Notes under the pieces: model-generated
The model's database searches: none
Seen by the model: the letters and a program-made list of their open reading frames with translations, nothing else
What the model was told of the DNA's origin: nothing
Program-made: the position numbers and the translations under genes
In this document: positions 37,296-48,211 of the stretch, one piece after another
Numbering within the stretch: position 1 is the first letter of the stretch
How the letters are laid out: each line of letters starts with the position of its first letter
Assembly (NCBI RefSeq): GCF_040412425.1
Contig: NC_089766.1
Coordinates: 13,784,508-13,848,507, forward strand
Length of the DNA stretch: 64,000 nucleotides
Direction of reading: 5' to 3'
Origin: Macrobrachium rosenbergii
Taxonomy: Eukaryota > Arthropoda > Malacostraca > Decapoda > Palaemonidae

Positions 37296-37412
37296 CTCTC
37301 TATCAGGAGGTTCTCCTGGAGGGAGGGAGTGAGGCTGTGTTAGGTCAAGCGAGGTCACCTGACTGAGCGATCTGTGTCGAGGGGGTCCTCCCACATCGTT
37401 ACCGCCAACCCC
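37296..37412 (-). CDS. Internal coding exon, 39 codons, phase 0/0
   Basis: On the minus strand, ATCACTAATC (branch-point-like) and TTTTCTTCATATTTGCAG form a textbook acceptor. The exon is then 117 bases, open throughout, and ends GATAGAGAG|GTAAGTAAC, a strong donor. The product starts GVGGNDVGGPPRHRSLSQ and ends PHSLPPGEPPDRE, with RHRSLS resembling a basophilic kinase site. Both boundaries are phase 0, so the exon could be included or skipped without changing frame. Its GC content is well above its AT-rich flanks. The upstream exon at 52.7 kb also ends at phase 0. The sequence looks like a disordered cytoplasmic linker, but I do not recognise the protein. Confidence 0.7.
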
Positions 37413-37591
37413 CTGCAAATATGAAGAAAAGATTAGTGATTTTATTTTTTTGCCTTCCTTTTTTTTTTAATTACAAAAGGTGTTTCTTCAAGAAAGGTAG
37501 GTCAGTTGTCATATATGACGAAGAAAACCATTCATTTTTAATTCTTACACAAACCGACAACTTGGTTTGGGCGTCATGCCCGTTTCGTTAT

Positions 37592-37592
<1 letters not shown>
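37413..37592. other. Intronic sequence with the acceptor of the 37.3-kb exon
   Basis: Contains the polypyrimidine tract and branch-point-like word (minus strand, 37413-37450), then unique sequence. Confidence 0.5.

Positions 37593-37656
<64 letters not shown>
37593..37656 (+). repeat. (GA)n microsatellite
   Basis: About 31 units, some 180 bases upstream of the exon acceptor on the minus strand, where it reads as (CT)n. Confidence 0.95.
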
Positions 37657-37658
<2 letters not shown>

Positions 37659-39005
37659 AATACTAGAACAAGCGAGTATACCATGGAACATCAACAAAAT
37701 AGAAAACGGTCCTTCCACTGTAAATCAAAGAAAATGGGTCTTTTCTTGCCACTGAACTTTCACGTATTTAGGAGAGACTACCATATGGAAAGCAACTGCG
37801 ACTCGACTCTCATTATGAACAAAACTGTGAAACAAGGACGATGAGCTCTGAGGCTATTTACGTCATTAATTGAAAGAATTTGACAACTTATCGCCTTATT
37901 ATTCTCCAAACAATTTCTTAAAATCGACACTCCACTAAGGTTCCAATGTGTTATAGATTAATCACCCTTAATATTTTAGTCTCGATTTTTTTCTCAACGC
38001 TTCCATTCTTAATACTCATAGTTATTCAAAACCTTCTTTCCCCGTGACTTTCACAACCTCGTGTTTTTCTTCCCTTTTCCAGGTCGTGGTATTTAGTGTG
38101 ATAGATTTAGTCTGAATGTTCAATCTCAATCTTCCCAATACTGTCATTTATTCATCCCAGTTCAAACTTGCGTTTATCTACTACTATGCAGCGCCTCCCG
38201 TAAGAATACAAAACTGAGAACTAATATAGCCTATTGTATGTGTGTGTGCGCGTGTGTAAGTATTGTTATAATATAAATTATATAGTATATATATATTTAT
38301 ATATATATTATATATTTCAAAATATATATATTTTCAAAATCAGGAGTACCCTAAACGACCAATAAATACTGCCATATGCATTGGTCGGGAAATATGATTT
38401 TTACATTTCATCTAGAGTACCGCCTTCAACACTCCACCAGCAAAGTGATCCAAAACAATGAAACGACATTAAAAAAAAGAAATAAGGTGGAAAACCTCAT
38501 ATTACTCCTCTAGCTTTTCAAACAACGTTGGCACCACAGAAACTTTCCGACAACTAAACTTAGAGCCGCATAATATCAGGGAATCCATATGATATCCAAT
38601 GTTATTTTAATGTTCGTTTTACGCCTTGGAATTGACTGCCTTCTTCTGTTTACTTTCAATTCCATAACTAACCGTATCTATAATGGGGAGTTCTATGGCG
38701 TGCTTAAGCATTTTTCTTTCGGGTATGGGGTAGGAAGGGGCGCCGAGTTGCCTCTCTCCTTAGCTTTCACGTATTAAATCAATATATAAGAGGTCGTCTT
38801 CTCATTCAGTATGTAATTAATTCTTTCACAGACCCACCTAGAAATTAATGAATGAATTATGACGGAAGATAATGATGTCTATAGGAGCAGTTTGCAGTAA
38901 ATGTTCGTCTCGTCCCTTTAGTGATAAACATCGTAGATTATATTTGATTCATATTAACAATCACAAACACGCATAGAACACAGAATTTACAACAGCTATG
39001 TCTAT
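37657..39005. other. Non-genic sequence
   Basis: A short TA-rich stretch lies at 38268-38335. Nothing else was recognised. Confidence 0.4.
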
Positions 39006-39336
39006 GAATTGAATATAGAATTTAGGCCAAATTGAATATAGAATTTAGGCCAAAGGCCAAGCACTGGGACCCATGAGGCCACTCAACGCTGAAACGGATA
39101 TTGACAGTAAAAGGTCTGAAAGGTGTAACAGGAGGAAAACCTCGCAGTTGCACTATGAATCAATTGTTAGGAGAGGATGGAAAGTAAGATGGAAGAAAGA
39201 TAATATGAAAGGAGTTACAGCAAAAGGAACGAAAGGGGTTGCAACTAGGGGCCGAAGGCACGCTGCAAAGAACCTTAAGTAATGCCTACAGTGCACCGCA
39301 TGAGGTGCACTGACGGCGCTTACTCCCCCAACGGGG
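39006..39336 (+). mobile_element. SINE-like family A, copy 7 (5' box duplicated)
   Basis: Full length, ending CTTACTCCCCCAACGGGG. The first 24 bases, GAATATAGAATTTAGGCCAA, occur twice in tandem. This suggests slippage during insertion or retrotransposition. The rest matches copy 6 closely. Confidence 0.9.
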
Positions 39337-39606
39337 AGTTATGTCCATGATACAATAATCATCACGGTTTGGATGAATTATCACTGGCGTTGCCCGTGAT
39401 AAATGAAATATGATTTATGGTAAAAAGAAACAATGAGCTCGGAATGTCTGCTGCGTGAGGATGATTAATCGCCTCATTGAGCTGATTCGTATCCAGCCTC
39501 GAAATAATGACTATTTGGCAATGCATACCACGAATGATGTGTGTTCATTTATAATCATGAATCGGCACTCACACTATAAATTTGTCCATAAATCAATGAT
39601 ATATAT

Positions 39607-39611
39607 ATCTA

Positions 39612-39686
<75 letters not shown>
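39607..39686 (+). repeat. (AT)n microsatellite
   Basis: About 36 TA units. Confidence 0.95.
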
Positions 39687-39687
<1 letters not shown>

Positions 39688-39724
39688 AACGTGATGAATA
39701 TATAAATAAAGATAAAATCACGAA

Positions 39725-39955
39725 GGAAACGGAAACACTGGAGTGCTGCAAGGCCTTTCGACGCTATATATACACTGGAGTGCTGCGAGGCCTTTTGACG
39801 CTATGTCCTTTACTTAGCTGGTAAAGGACATTACAAAATATACAGCACTCCAGTGTTTCCGTTTCTATTATACACATATATAAACACTAGTGCTGGGGCC
39901 TTCGACGCTATACAGCTAAGTTAGAGTCGAAAGGCCTCGCAGCACTCCAGTGTTT

Positions 39956-39957
<2 letters not shown>
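39725..39957 (+). repeat. Inverted/direct repeat cluster ACACTGGAGTGCTGC between AT arrays
   Basis: ACACTGGAGTGCTGCAAGGC (39735) is repeated directly as ACACTGGAGTGCTGCGAGGC (39771). It is repeated inverted as ACAGCACTCCAGTGTTTCCG (about 39841) and GGCCTCGCAGCACTCCAGTG (about 39934). TCGACGCTAT follows several copies. The cluster is bounded by (AT)n arrays at both ends and can fold into nested hairpins. Confidence 0.8.
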
Positions 39958-40019
<62 letters not shown>

Positions 40020-40064
40020 TATATATATATATTTGTACACATACAATGTTGTAAACACAACAAA

Positions 40065-40107
<43 letters not shown>
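39958..40107 (+). repeat. (AT)n and (GT)n microsatellites
   Basis: About 28 TA units, a short spacer, then about 17 TG units. Confidence 0.9.
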
Positions 40108-40740
40108 AAAGCAACGTCAGAGAGAATAACTGGAATTTCATCCACCAATTACCGATTCAAAGACATACCCAGGTTACAAAAACGCCTGAACTCTGGCCTG
40201 ATTTATATGCTTATACAGAAGGCTCATCAGATTTGCGGAGATTCTGACACTGTACGATAAAAAGAAATAAAACAAATGCTGGAAGAAACGGACGAGAAAA
40301 AAAGTGAGAATATTACTGGTGGAATAATGGAAATGGCTGACTCTGACAGGTATATTATCGGAGACAATGTAACGAAAGATGGTAAGACGAACGGGGTGAA
40401 TCTGGAGATTGTTAAGTAAGGAAGGTAGGTATCTGCAGGATGATGGAAAGGGAACAAGAATCTGGCAGAATGCAGAAGTTAAAAGGCTTGAAAGAACTGA
40501 TGACCTTATTCTTCTGTGGGGAAGCGAAGTGCGTGGAAAAGGACAAAAGAAGGAGAGAACGAAGGTTCAATAATGTTTTCACCTTCCCAAGGCACATTTG
40601 TCATGCGAAACTGAGCATAGGTGGAAATATGAATTTTTTTTTTTTTTGGGGGGGTGGGTGATAGTCTGGTCACGTGAGGAGACTGGTGAAAAAGGTTGTA
40701 AAAGAGCTGATTTGAAAGGGAGGAGAGGGTGGCACTAAAA
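40108..40740. other. Unique sequence, possible decayed LINE coding remnant near its end
   Basis: A plus-strand stretch at 40660-40735 resembles the RTE tail at 852-1010 only weakly (WSREETGEKGCKRADLKGRR). Like that fragment, it directly abuts the tail of a family B SINE on the opposite strand. A G-run lies at 40649-40660. No intact gene. Confidence 0.3.
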
Positions 40741-40998
40741 GTTAAGTATACCTTAGTTTAACCAGACCACTGAGCTGGTTAACAGCTCTCCTAGAGAGGG
40801 CTGGCCCGAAGGATTAGATTTATTTTACGTGGCTAAGAACCAACTGGTTACCTAGCAACGGGACCACATTATAGCGAGAAATGAATTTCTATCACCAGAA
40901 ATAAATTCCCCTTATTCTTCATTGGCCGGTCGGAGATTCGAACTCGAGGCCAGCAGAGTGCTAGCTGAGAACGGAACCCACTCTCCCAACGAAGAACT
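40741..40998 (-). mobile_element. SINE family B, copy 2 (with tRNA-like head)
   Basis: On the minus strand the head reads GTTCTCAGCTAGCACTCTGC followed by GAGTTCGAATCTCCGACC, which contains a perfect pol III B box (GTTCGAATC). The body continues through CCAATGAAGAATAAGGGGAA to the conserved end GGTCTGGTTAAACTAAGGTA. This copy best supports a tRNA origin of the family. The middle TTCCACAATAAGCTG segment seen in copies 1 and 3 is deleted. Confidence 0.8.
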
Positions 40999-41848
40999 AG
41001 CAACATGGGAGAGGATACAATCCAGAGTAGTGACCAGTGTGTGTGTGTGTGTGTGTGTACGTGAGAGAGAGGGTATGCATGGCCGACGAGGCAGTACGAA
41101 CACCCGTATTTAAAATATAGGTACATAGTTTAGAAATAAAACCTAAAGCAATCAACAACGCCACGCATAAGAGAAACGAAGAAGAACAGAAAATCAAGTT
41201 AATATAACCAAGTGTCATTCATAACAGCCCGTCTCCCCCCGGTACCCCCTCCTCCCAAAAAACGTAATTTTTATCATTTGCATTGTTTCTGCCACAGGAA
41301 TTACAGCTGGCATATTGTATGAAATAATAAGATCCACTTATCTCTCGACCAGGTAAACAGCGTCAATTTTAGAAATTAAAAGTCTACAACAGTAAAATAC
41401 AATTAAGGAAGCTTAAAATTGAAAAATACATCATGTATACATTCCAAACGCAATGATGATATTATATAAAATATTAGATTATATATTTTATAAACGTTTA
41501 CAATGCAGAGGGTTCACCACTGACTAAGAAGTCTAAGAATCAGCTTGGCAGTAACTTTTGCCTGGCTTTGTTTTCGTCTGAAGCCACCCCATAACACACC
41601 CGTCTGTATGATGATGGGAAAACACCCTAAAAGCCTAACTTCGGATCTGCAGAAAAAATTTACTTAAGAAATGGTGATTATTAATTAGCTATGAGAAAAA
41701 AAAGCATTTCAATAAAAAAAGGCTTTGGAATACTAAAATTTACTGAGTATTAAATGTATATTGACTGAAGAATTGGAAAATAAAAGAAAAAGAGTGGACA
41801 TAAATATTCAAAGTATGAAAAATGAAAAAGTTTCTGTAGACGTTCGTC

Positions 41849-41857
<9 letters not shown>
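40999..41857. other. Non-genic sequence
   Basis: A short (TG)n at 41037-41058 with (GA)n. The rest is unique and AT-rich. Confidence 0.4.

Positions 41858-41936
<79 letters not shown>
41858..41936 (+). repeat. (GA)n microsatellite
   Basis: About 38 units, preceded by a short (TG)n. Confidence 0.95.
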
Positions 41937-42333
41937 TCTTCTTTTTGATCCTAAAACCTGGGTTCACAAGAAATGGTGAACAATAGATATACCTTTTATT
42001 TCTTTTGTGTCTTCAGCAAAAAGGAAAAAGCAGAAAGGCGAGTTTTTAAAGATGTTTTCTGCATAACGCGTTGCAGTTTCTGAAAAATATAGTTTATAGA
42101 TACTGATATTCAGAAAATTTGTAATGAATAATTATGAATGCCCTATTCTATGTACACATAACGATGCACATTAATTAAATTCAGATATCTTCCTTCTTAA
42201 ACACATCTTATCTTAGCTTTGCCAATGCGAGTTTAATACAGAACTAGCACCGGCTGAGTTTTTCCTACACGCGTGGATAAAAATATATACTAATTTACCC
42301 CTTATTTCTTATTTACTGACTGTTCAGGTCAGT

Positions 42334-42370
<37 letters not shown>

Positions 42371-42989
42371 GTGTGTGTAAAAGAGAGTTATCTTACATGA
42401 CCTGTCTGCTAGTCATGAACTGTATTTAATATTACCCTATTTCCAAAACCATGTCTTGATACAAACTCGTGAGTTCTGTATCAGACAAAGTTACAATTAA
42501 CTTAAGGTGATTACGATGTTTCTTGTCGTCATTAATAATGGAACAGAGACGACATGAAAAAAAAAAAAAAAAAAAGCTAAGTGCAGATCTTGTTCAAAAC
42601 AGCTTGAAATTGTGATATACATGATCACACTCTGATGAGACAAAAAGGCGAAGAACATATGTTCTTCTACAGAGTTAGGACAGAGTCGAAGGTGGGGAAA
42701 TCTGATGAATGTGATGGTGAATTGAGGATTTCCTAAAAGTAAAAAATTAAAGGTCATTTCAGATGAAGAGGAAAGGTTAAAAATTTTATATCAATCTGAT
42801 TAAAGGAAAATATGAGATATGAAAGAGTAGGTTAAAGGCACAGAAGTTGTAGGAGGAGTTTAAGAGAGGTATGAAAAAATCAAAGATAAGACAAGTAAAT
42901 CTGGAAGGGAGAACCTGCGCTTATAACAGATGCATAAGGAGCAAAACCAGTGAATGCTGATGGAACTAAGACAGATAAATATTATTATT
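41937..42989. other. Non-genic sequence
   Basis: (GT)n at 42336-42378 and an A-run at 42557-42575. Nothing else was recognised. Confidence 0.4.
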
Positions 42990-43336
42990 ATTGAATATTA
43001 TTGCTGCTTCAGCTGCATTTATTTTGTAGAAGACTTTTTCTATTTTCCTTATTGCGGACTTCTCTTCAGTGGAGGTGCGTGCTAACAGCTCGCCTATATT
43101 TGTCATTTCATGGGGGAAAAGTAAAATCTGGATTCTGCTTTTTTATAACTATATGTTATAATATTATAACTGTATAGAATATATAAAAACAGAATCCAGA
43201 TTTTGACTTTTCCCCATGAAATGACAAATATAGGCGAGCTGTTAGCACGCACCTCCACTGAAGAGAAGTCCGCAAAAGGAAAATAGAAAAAGTCTTCTAC
43301 AAAATAAATGCAGCTGAAGCAGCAATAATATTCAAT
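42990..43336. repeat. Near-perfect 347-bp palindrome
   Basis: From ATTGAATATTATTGCTGCTT at 42990 the sequence is mirrored by AAGCAGCAATAATATTCAAT ending at 43336. Arms are about 155 bases with very few mismatches (for example ATTGCGG against GCAAAAG, and GGGGGAAAAG against CTTTTCCCC). A short AT-rich loop, TTATAACTATATGTTATAAT, lies at the centre near 43145-43180. No terminal motif of a known transposon was recognised; MITE or recent inverted duplication are both possible. Confidence 0.9.
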
Positions 43337-43364
43337 AGAACCTGTTTAAAAGAGGGTCTGCTGC

Positions 43365-43618
43365 CAAATTATATTATTATTATCATTAATATTTCAGTAG
43401 ATGAAACCTATTCACATGGAACAAACACACAGGGGCCATTTACTTGAAATTCAGGCTTGCAGAGAATATTGTTTTCAACCTCCCATCACAGACCCCAAAC
43501 TGTAGCAGTAACTGATCATGATACAGAGTCAGTGATTTTTCATCGCTCCGGGAGAGACGCGAACCCGCGACATCTGAGAGGTCTTCCCCAACACTAACCA
43601 CTATATCAGCGGATCAGC
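43365..43618 (-). mobile_element. SINE family C, copy 2 (full length, tRNA head visible)
   Basis: On the minus strand the head reads GATCCGCTGATATAGTGGTT / AGTG and later GTCGCGGGTTCGCGTCTCTC. These fit the A box and B box of a tRNA of the Asp/Glu/His type. The middle is TGTATCATGATCAGTTACTG, then the LINE-shared tail GCCTGAATTTCAAGTAAATG to TAGGTTTCATCTACTGAAA and a short (AAT)n. It lies 30 bases from the palindrome. Confidence 0.8.
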
Positions 43619-43644
43619 TGTCTGAGCAATGTACGAGTAGAATG

Positions 43645-43880
43645 GGTTAACAAGAACTTGAGGATGGTTATGAATGTGAGTGCTGAGGATGCAAGAAGGA
43701 TATCTAAGAGGCTGACGTATGGCGAGGCACCAAGAATGAATGGGATTACAAGCATTGCGGGGCAGAAGTCATAACGTGAGTGGCTGACAAGGATGTGTAA
43801 GTTATATCTGGGTGAGGGAAATGTCCAAAAGGAATGAGTCAATGGAATAACTTATCCTCTGTAAACTGGGAAAGACAGTA
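43645..43880 (+). pseudogene. Decayed LINE reverse transcriptase fragment
   Basis: One frame reads RRISKRLTYGEAPRMNGI and, after an in-frame TAA, EWLTRMCKLYLGEGNVQKE, then a TGA, VNGITYPL, another stop and TGKD. This follows the conserved non-LTR pattern (L..GKAPG.DGI......EWLT.+C.....G.VP..W..G.I.PLYKGKGD) found in the first fingers of the RT domain. Three stops and substitutions at key positions show it is dead. The catalytic YADD region is not present. Confidence 0.65.
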
Positions 43881-43912
43881 AAGATACTTTTAAAATTGTG
43901 TGACTATACAGT

Positions 43913-43913
<1 letters not shown>

Positions 43914-43977
<64 letters not shown>
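43914..43977 (+). repeat. (CT)n microsatellite
   Basis: About 31 units. Confidence 0.95.
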
Positions 43978-43979
<2 letters not shown>

Positions 43980-44256
43980 CTTATAGGTATAATAATTCAA
44001 ATAAAACCGAAATTATCTCTTTCTCTCTCTCCTTTTCTCATTCGCTATAAATCAAATAAAACTGACCTGAGAGAGAGAATGAAAAGCAGATCCACTTCAA
44101 GTCTACAAAATCTAAGAAGCGTTTAGCCACACAAAAATAAAACGTGAAATTAAAAAAAAAAATAATACATACACACACAAAAGCGAAACAGATGAATGGA
44201 AATAAGCAAGAGGGAAACCTGCATCCACTCCCAATCCGCGACAAAGCGACGTGTTA

Positions 44257-44470
44257 TGGTTCATCAGCCCAGAGCCAACAGAACCCGGCCGTGGGAAAGC
44301 TGAAATTGTATTTGATCGATTTGGAAAAAGGGATAGCAGGAGGAGGAGGAGGAGGAGGAGGTAAGTTTGCTGTTGACCATGCCCATGATTGCGCCGCCGA
44401 ACCTGATCCTGACCTAACCAAAACACTACGAGATCAATTTAGAAATGGCGGTGTCGCTTTCCTCATCACT
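44257..44470 (+). repeat. Dispersed repeat F, copy 1 with (GGA)n core
   Basis: GTTGACCATGCCCATGATTG, GCCGAACCTGATCCTGACCT and GAAATGGCGGT follow a (GGA)n tract. The same order recurs at 46168-46410, where the core is (GAA)n. The left flanks (TCAGCCC..., ...TTGGAAAA...GGCAG/GATAGCAG) are also related. Function and class are unknown. Confidence 0.6.
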
Positions 44471-44640
44471 CTTCTTCTCTTCCGTGGCTGTGTTTATTTT
44501 CTTTCTCTGTGTTTTCTTCCTGGTTAATTTACGGCATTTTCTCCAGTTTTATCATTCCTTCAACGTGATTTCTGTTGTTTATCCCCTCCTACGCTTATTC
44601 TTTTGGTTCGTTTTGACATCTCTTCAGCTTCCTTTTGTAT

Positions 44641-44874
44641 GGAATATCATACAGACCTTAGGCCAAAGGCCTAGCACTGGGACCTATGAGGTCATTCAGT
44701 ACTGGAAAGGAAATTGAGAGCATGTAGGTTTCAAAGGTGTAACAGGAGGAAAACCTCGCAGGTGGACTTTGAAATAATTGTTAGAAGAGGGTGGATAGGA
44801 AGATGGAAGAAAGAGAATATGAGTGGAGGTGTAGTAAAAGGAATGAAAGGGGTTGCAGCTAGGGGCCGAAGGGG
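44641..44874 (+). mobile_element. SINE-like family A, copy 8 (3' truncated)
   Basis: The 5' box is diverged (GGAATATCATACAGACCTTA). The body is intact to GGGCCGAAGGGG, where it ends. The GACGCTGCAAAG and CTACAGTGCACC parts are absent. Confidence 0.8.
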
Positions 44875-45116
44875 CTTCCTTTTGTAAATTGGCATAATAC
44901 AGATATCAGTACGCTTAGGCGGACTCTCATCATCAGTCTGCTTTTCATCGTGTTATTGTAATTAGATCTGATATTTATGTTTCACTCGGGACATTTGTTT
45001 TCTATTTTCTTTCATAATCTGATAAAAGAATATGAGGGATCTCTTAACCATCAGTTTACTTTCGTTTCGTGTACCCTTATTTGTATATATACAGTATATA
45101 CAGTGTATGTATATAT
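44875..45116. other. Non-genic sequence
   Basis: Unique AT-rich spacer. Confidence 0.4.
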
Positions 45117-45201
45117 CCACTATTTGCCCGAGGAGACAGACAGTTTGGTCTCCGAAATATAGCCTTTATTTTCCACATTTTGGCGTTTCTATGGGCTCCC
45201 T

Positions 45202-45206
<5 letters not shown>
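45117..45206 (+). repeat. Dispersed repeat E, copy 2 (anchored to (AT)n)
   Basis: CCACTATTTGCCCGAGGAGA to ATGGGCTCCCTTATATT, about 90% like 7437-7527 by eye. It again ends at the start of an (AT)n array. Confidence 0.8.
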
Positions 45207-45299
<93 letters not shown>

Positions 45300-45302
45300 G
45301 TG

Positions 45303-45334
<32 letters not shown>

Positions 45335-45340
45335 CGTGTT
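45207..45340 (+). repeat. (AT)n(GT)n microsatellite attached to repeat E
   Basis: Long TA block, TGTATATATATG variants, then about 12 TG units. Confidence 0.9.
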
Positions 45341-45924
45341 TAAAATATTTTTTTTTTATTTCTCGCAACAGAGGATAAAATTACTTGGTAATAAAAACGT
45401 ATTCATTACTGTCATCGTTATAATTACTTCCGTCTTTTGATATACTTTATTGGTTAAACAAAGACAAAACAAAAAGTTCTTTGGATAAATCTAGTGAATT
45501 TCCTCGGTGGCCATTTTCCAAGCCGGTACTTGCCCAACGACTTGGGATAACAAGACTTCTGGCGTGCATTATTCCCCCAACCGTTGGGCGAATGACCCTG
45601 ATACTGCATTTTACTCAACCAACAACTGCTTATTCACTTGTGTTATTCCGCCAACCACTGGCTGGACTGAAAGGTTAAATTGGTTTTAATTCTCCAAACC
45701 ATATGATTAATAAGGTTGATATCATATTAGCAACTTAACAAACCACAAGATATAATAAGGCTAGTTATTGTGCGCTATAAGTTCAACCTTTGGGGATATA
45801 TCAATTAGATAGCATTTAATAATGTAATTCACAGGCATTCACAGTCCTGTAACATTAAATACATTATTTATTATATCCACCAAGCTATAATATTGCTGTT
45901 GGCCTGTCGCTCTGATATTTTTGA

Positions 45925-45930
<6 letters not shown>
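45341..45930. other. Non-genic sequence
   Basis: CCCCCAACCGTTGGGCGAATGA and CCGCCAACCACTGGCTGGAC (45573, 45648) look like a diverged local duplication. No exon was found. Confidence 0.4.

Positions 45931-46002
<72 letters not shown>
45931..46002 (+). repeat. (GA)n microsatellite
   Basis: About 36 units. Confidence 0.95.
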
Positions 46003-46004
<2 letters not shown>

Positions 46005-46167
46005 CTACAGCACCAAAAACAATTACATCTAATGACCAAAACAAGAACTACGATAAGTAAATAATTAATTAATCAAAAATACATAAATAAATAAATAAAT
46101 AAATAGGTAAATTAATAAAAAAAAATTAATGAATAAAGTAAAAAAAAAAATTACCTACACCCATTCA

Positions 46168-46275
46168 ATCAGCCCCAAAGATCGTCGCGGAAAGCAGAAA
46201 CTGCTTTGGAAAATGGCAGTAAAAAAGAAGAAGAAGAAGAAGAAGAAGAAGAAGAAGAAGAAGAAGAAGAAGAAG

Positions 46276-46306
<31 letters not shown>

Positions 46307-46410
46307 CTGTTATTGACCCTGTCCATGATTGTGACGCTGAACCTGATACTGACCTAACAAAAAACATCAGGGTTCATTTTGGAAATGGTGGTCTTCTTTT
46401 TAATCATCAA
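46168..46410 (+). repeat. Dispersed repeat F, copy 2 with (GAA)n core
   Basis: About 26 GAA units (46227-46306) replace the (GGA)n of copy 1. They are followed by ATTGACCCTGTCCATGATTG, TGACGCTGAACCTGATACTG and GGAAATGGTGGT. The poly-Lys frame is a repeat artefact. Confidence 0.65.
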
Positions 46411-47368
46411 CCTTCCTCCCACTTCGGTGTCCTGTTATTGATTTCTTTCGACATTCTCTATGCTTCTCCGAGTTGATTTTTTTTACTTTTATATTTCGTT
46501 TTCAGTTTTTTCCGTTTTAGCTGTTAAAGTGCATATATAATTATCATATAATTCTTTAATGTTAGCCAACATCAGCAAACATTTATATTCAAAATGCAAA
46601 AGGTTCGATTAACTCCCCAAGCGTCATTTGCAAATCAAATGAATGAGGTTGTGTTTGAGGTTCGTTCATTTTGGCAAAAAATGTAAAAACAAATGAAAAA
46701 TTATTTCACTTAATCTAAAATTAGGTTTTACGGTTACTCTTTCCGTCTTAATAAAATACATAAATGAACGTTTACAATTTAACATTTTAGTTTAAATATT
46801 GAAACTTTAAAAGTGAAATATCACTTTGACGCTCCGTGACTATCTTATTAAACTCTCTGAGTTTGATATGTATTAATTTGCACTTTGTTCTCGATGACCG
46901 TTCATCATATTATTATAAATTTTAAGGGCCCAACACGTAAATGTACATATATTCATGTACATATATTTTGGATAACAATATTACCAAAACACCAACAAAC
47001 TTTTAAATCTTTCTCCTTTTACCATTTTAAAACTCTTCCTTTATTACAGATCCGGAATATTCCCTTCTAAACGAAGACATCGTCTCAGCAACCGTGATCT
47101 TGAAAGCAATATGCATAATCACCCGACTAATGAAGGCTGTGTTAGCCTTAATTTATGAAAATTACGGCTTAATGACCTCGATGTTCTGAAGGGGTTTTCC
47201 AATTAAAGAAAAGAAAAAAAAATATCACCATTTAGGAGATTACAGGCGTTGGAGGTTGCCAAATATAAAATGGATTCTCTTGAGTATGGGAAGTTTATAC
47301 ACATGGCAAAGGGAAAAATCATCCTTCTATTTAAGGGCCTATGTCACATCAAAGAGTTGTCTAATATA
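46411..47368. other. Non-genic AT-rich sequence
   Basis: Nothing recognised up to the TA dinucleotide that flanks the foldback element. Confidence 0.4.
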
Positions 47369-47547
47369 CATGGTGTCTCAGTAAAATGTATACACACTTC
47401 AACGGCAGATAAATAAATTTTTTTTCTTTTCAGATCTTACCCATAAAAATAGATAATGGGGTCAAGACTTAACTTTGAACAATGCAGTTCATCTTAAAAT
47501 GCTATTGGAAGTATAAAAAAAGCTGAAGTCCAGAGACAGTACAAAAC

Positions 47548-48132
47548 TGTCTCAATAAAATGTATACACACTTTGAATACTTATAAAGGCAATATTTATT
47601 AGTATACACAGTTTTTCCAAAAGTAATACGATCCACCGACATAACTGAAATGCATTTAAACACCCAAAAATGTTTTTACAAGGTAATTGATTTATATCAA
47701 GCGGAATTCATTTCAATCCAATTTTTAAAGATTGTGCTAACGCTTGTTTTGAAATACCCACCTCTCTGCTTGCTTGCCGCAAAGATTTTCTCAGATTTTT
47801 CTTGCTTTCTGGGGCTGGTTGATGTCCGTGGTCATCAACCAGCCCCAGAAAGCAAGACAGGTTACTGAAAAGACTTCAGAAAAATCTGAGAAAATCTTTG
47901 CGGCAGAAAAGTCGAGCCGTGGGTTTTGAAAACAAGCGTTAGCACAATCTTTAAAAATTGGATCGGAGTGAATTCCGCTTGATATAAATCAATTACCTTG
48001 TAAAAACATTTTTTGGGTGTTTAAATGCATTTCAGTTGTCTGTGGATCATATTACTTTTGGAAAAACTGTGTATACTAATAAATATTGCCTTTATATGTA
48101 TTTTAAAGTGTGTATACATTTTATTGAGACAG
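47548..48132. repeat. Inner palindrome of the foldback element
   Basis: CTTGCTTTCTGGGGCTGGTT (47801) pairs with AACCAGCCCCAGAAAGCAAG (ending 47856) around a ~10-base loop. Pairing continues outward through CTCAGATTTTTC, GCTTGATATAAATC and TTTTTCCAAAAGTAATA to the inner ends. Small mismatches and a few-base indel near 47857-47880 are visible. Confidence 0.85.
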
Positions 48133-48211
48133 TTTTGTATTGTCGCTGGACTTCAGCTTTGTTTTTTTATACTTCCAATAGCATTTTAATATGAATTGCA
48201 TTGTTGAAAGA

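Noticed and set aside
40908..40975. Functional tRNA gene
   Set aside because: A B box and tRNA-like words are present, but no complete cloverleaf can be folded and the sequence continues into a SINE body.
43545..43618. Functional tRNA-Asp/Glu gene
   Set aside because: A and B boxes are visible, but the arms are mismatched and the sequence runs into the LINE-shared tail, so it is a SINE head.
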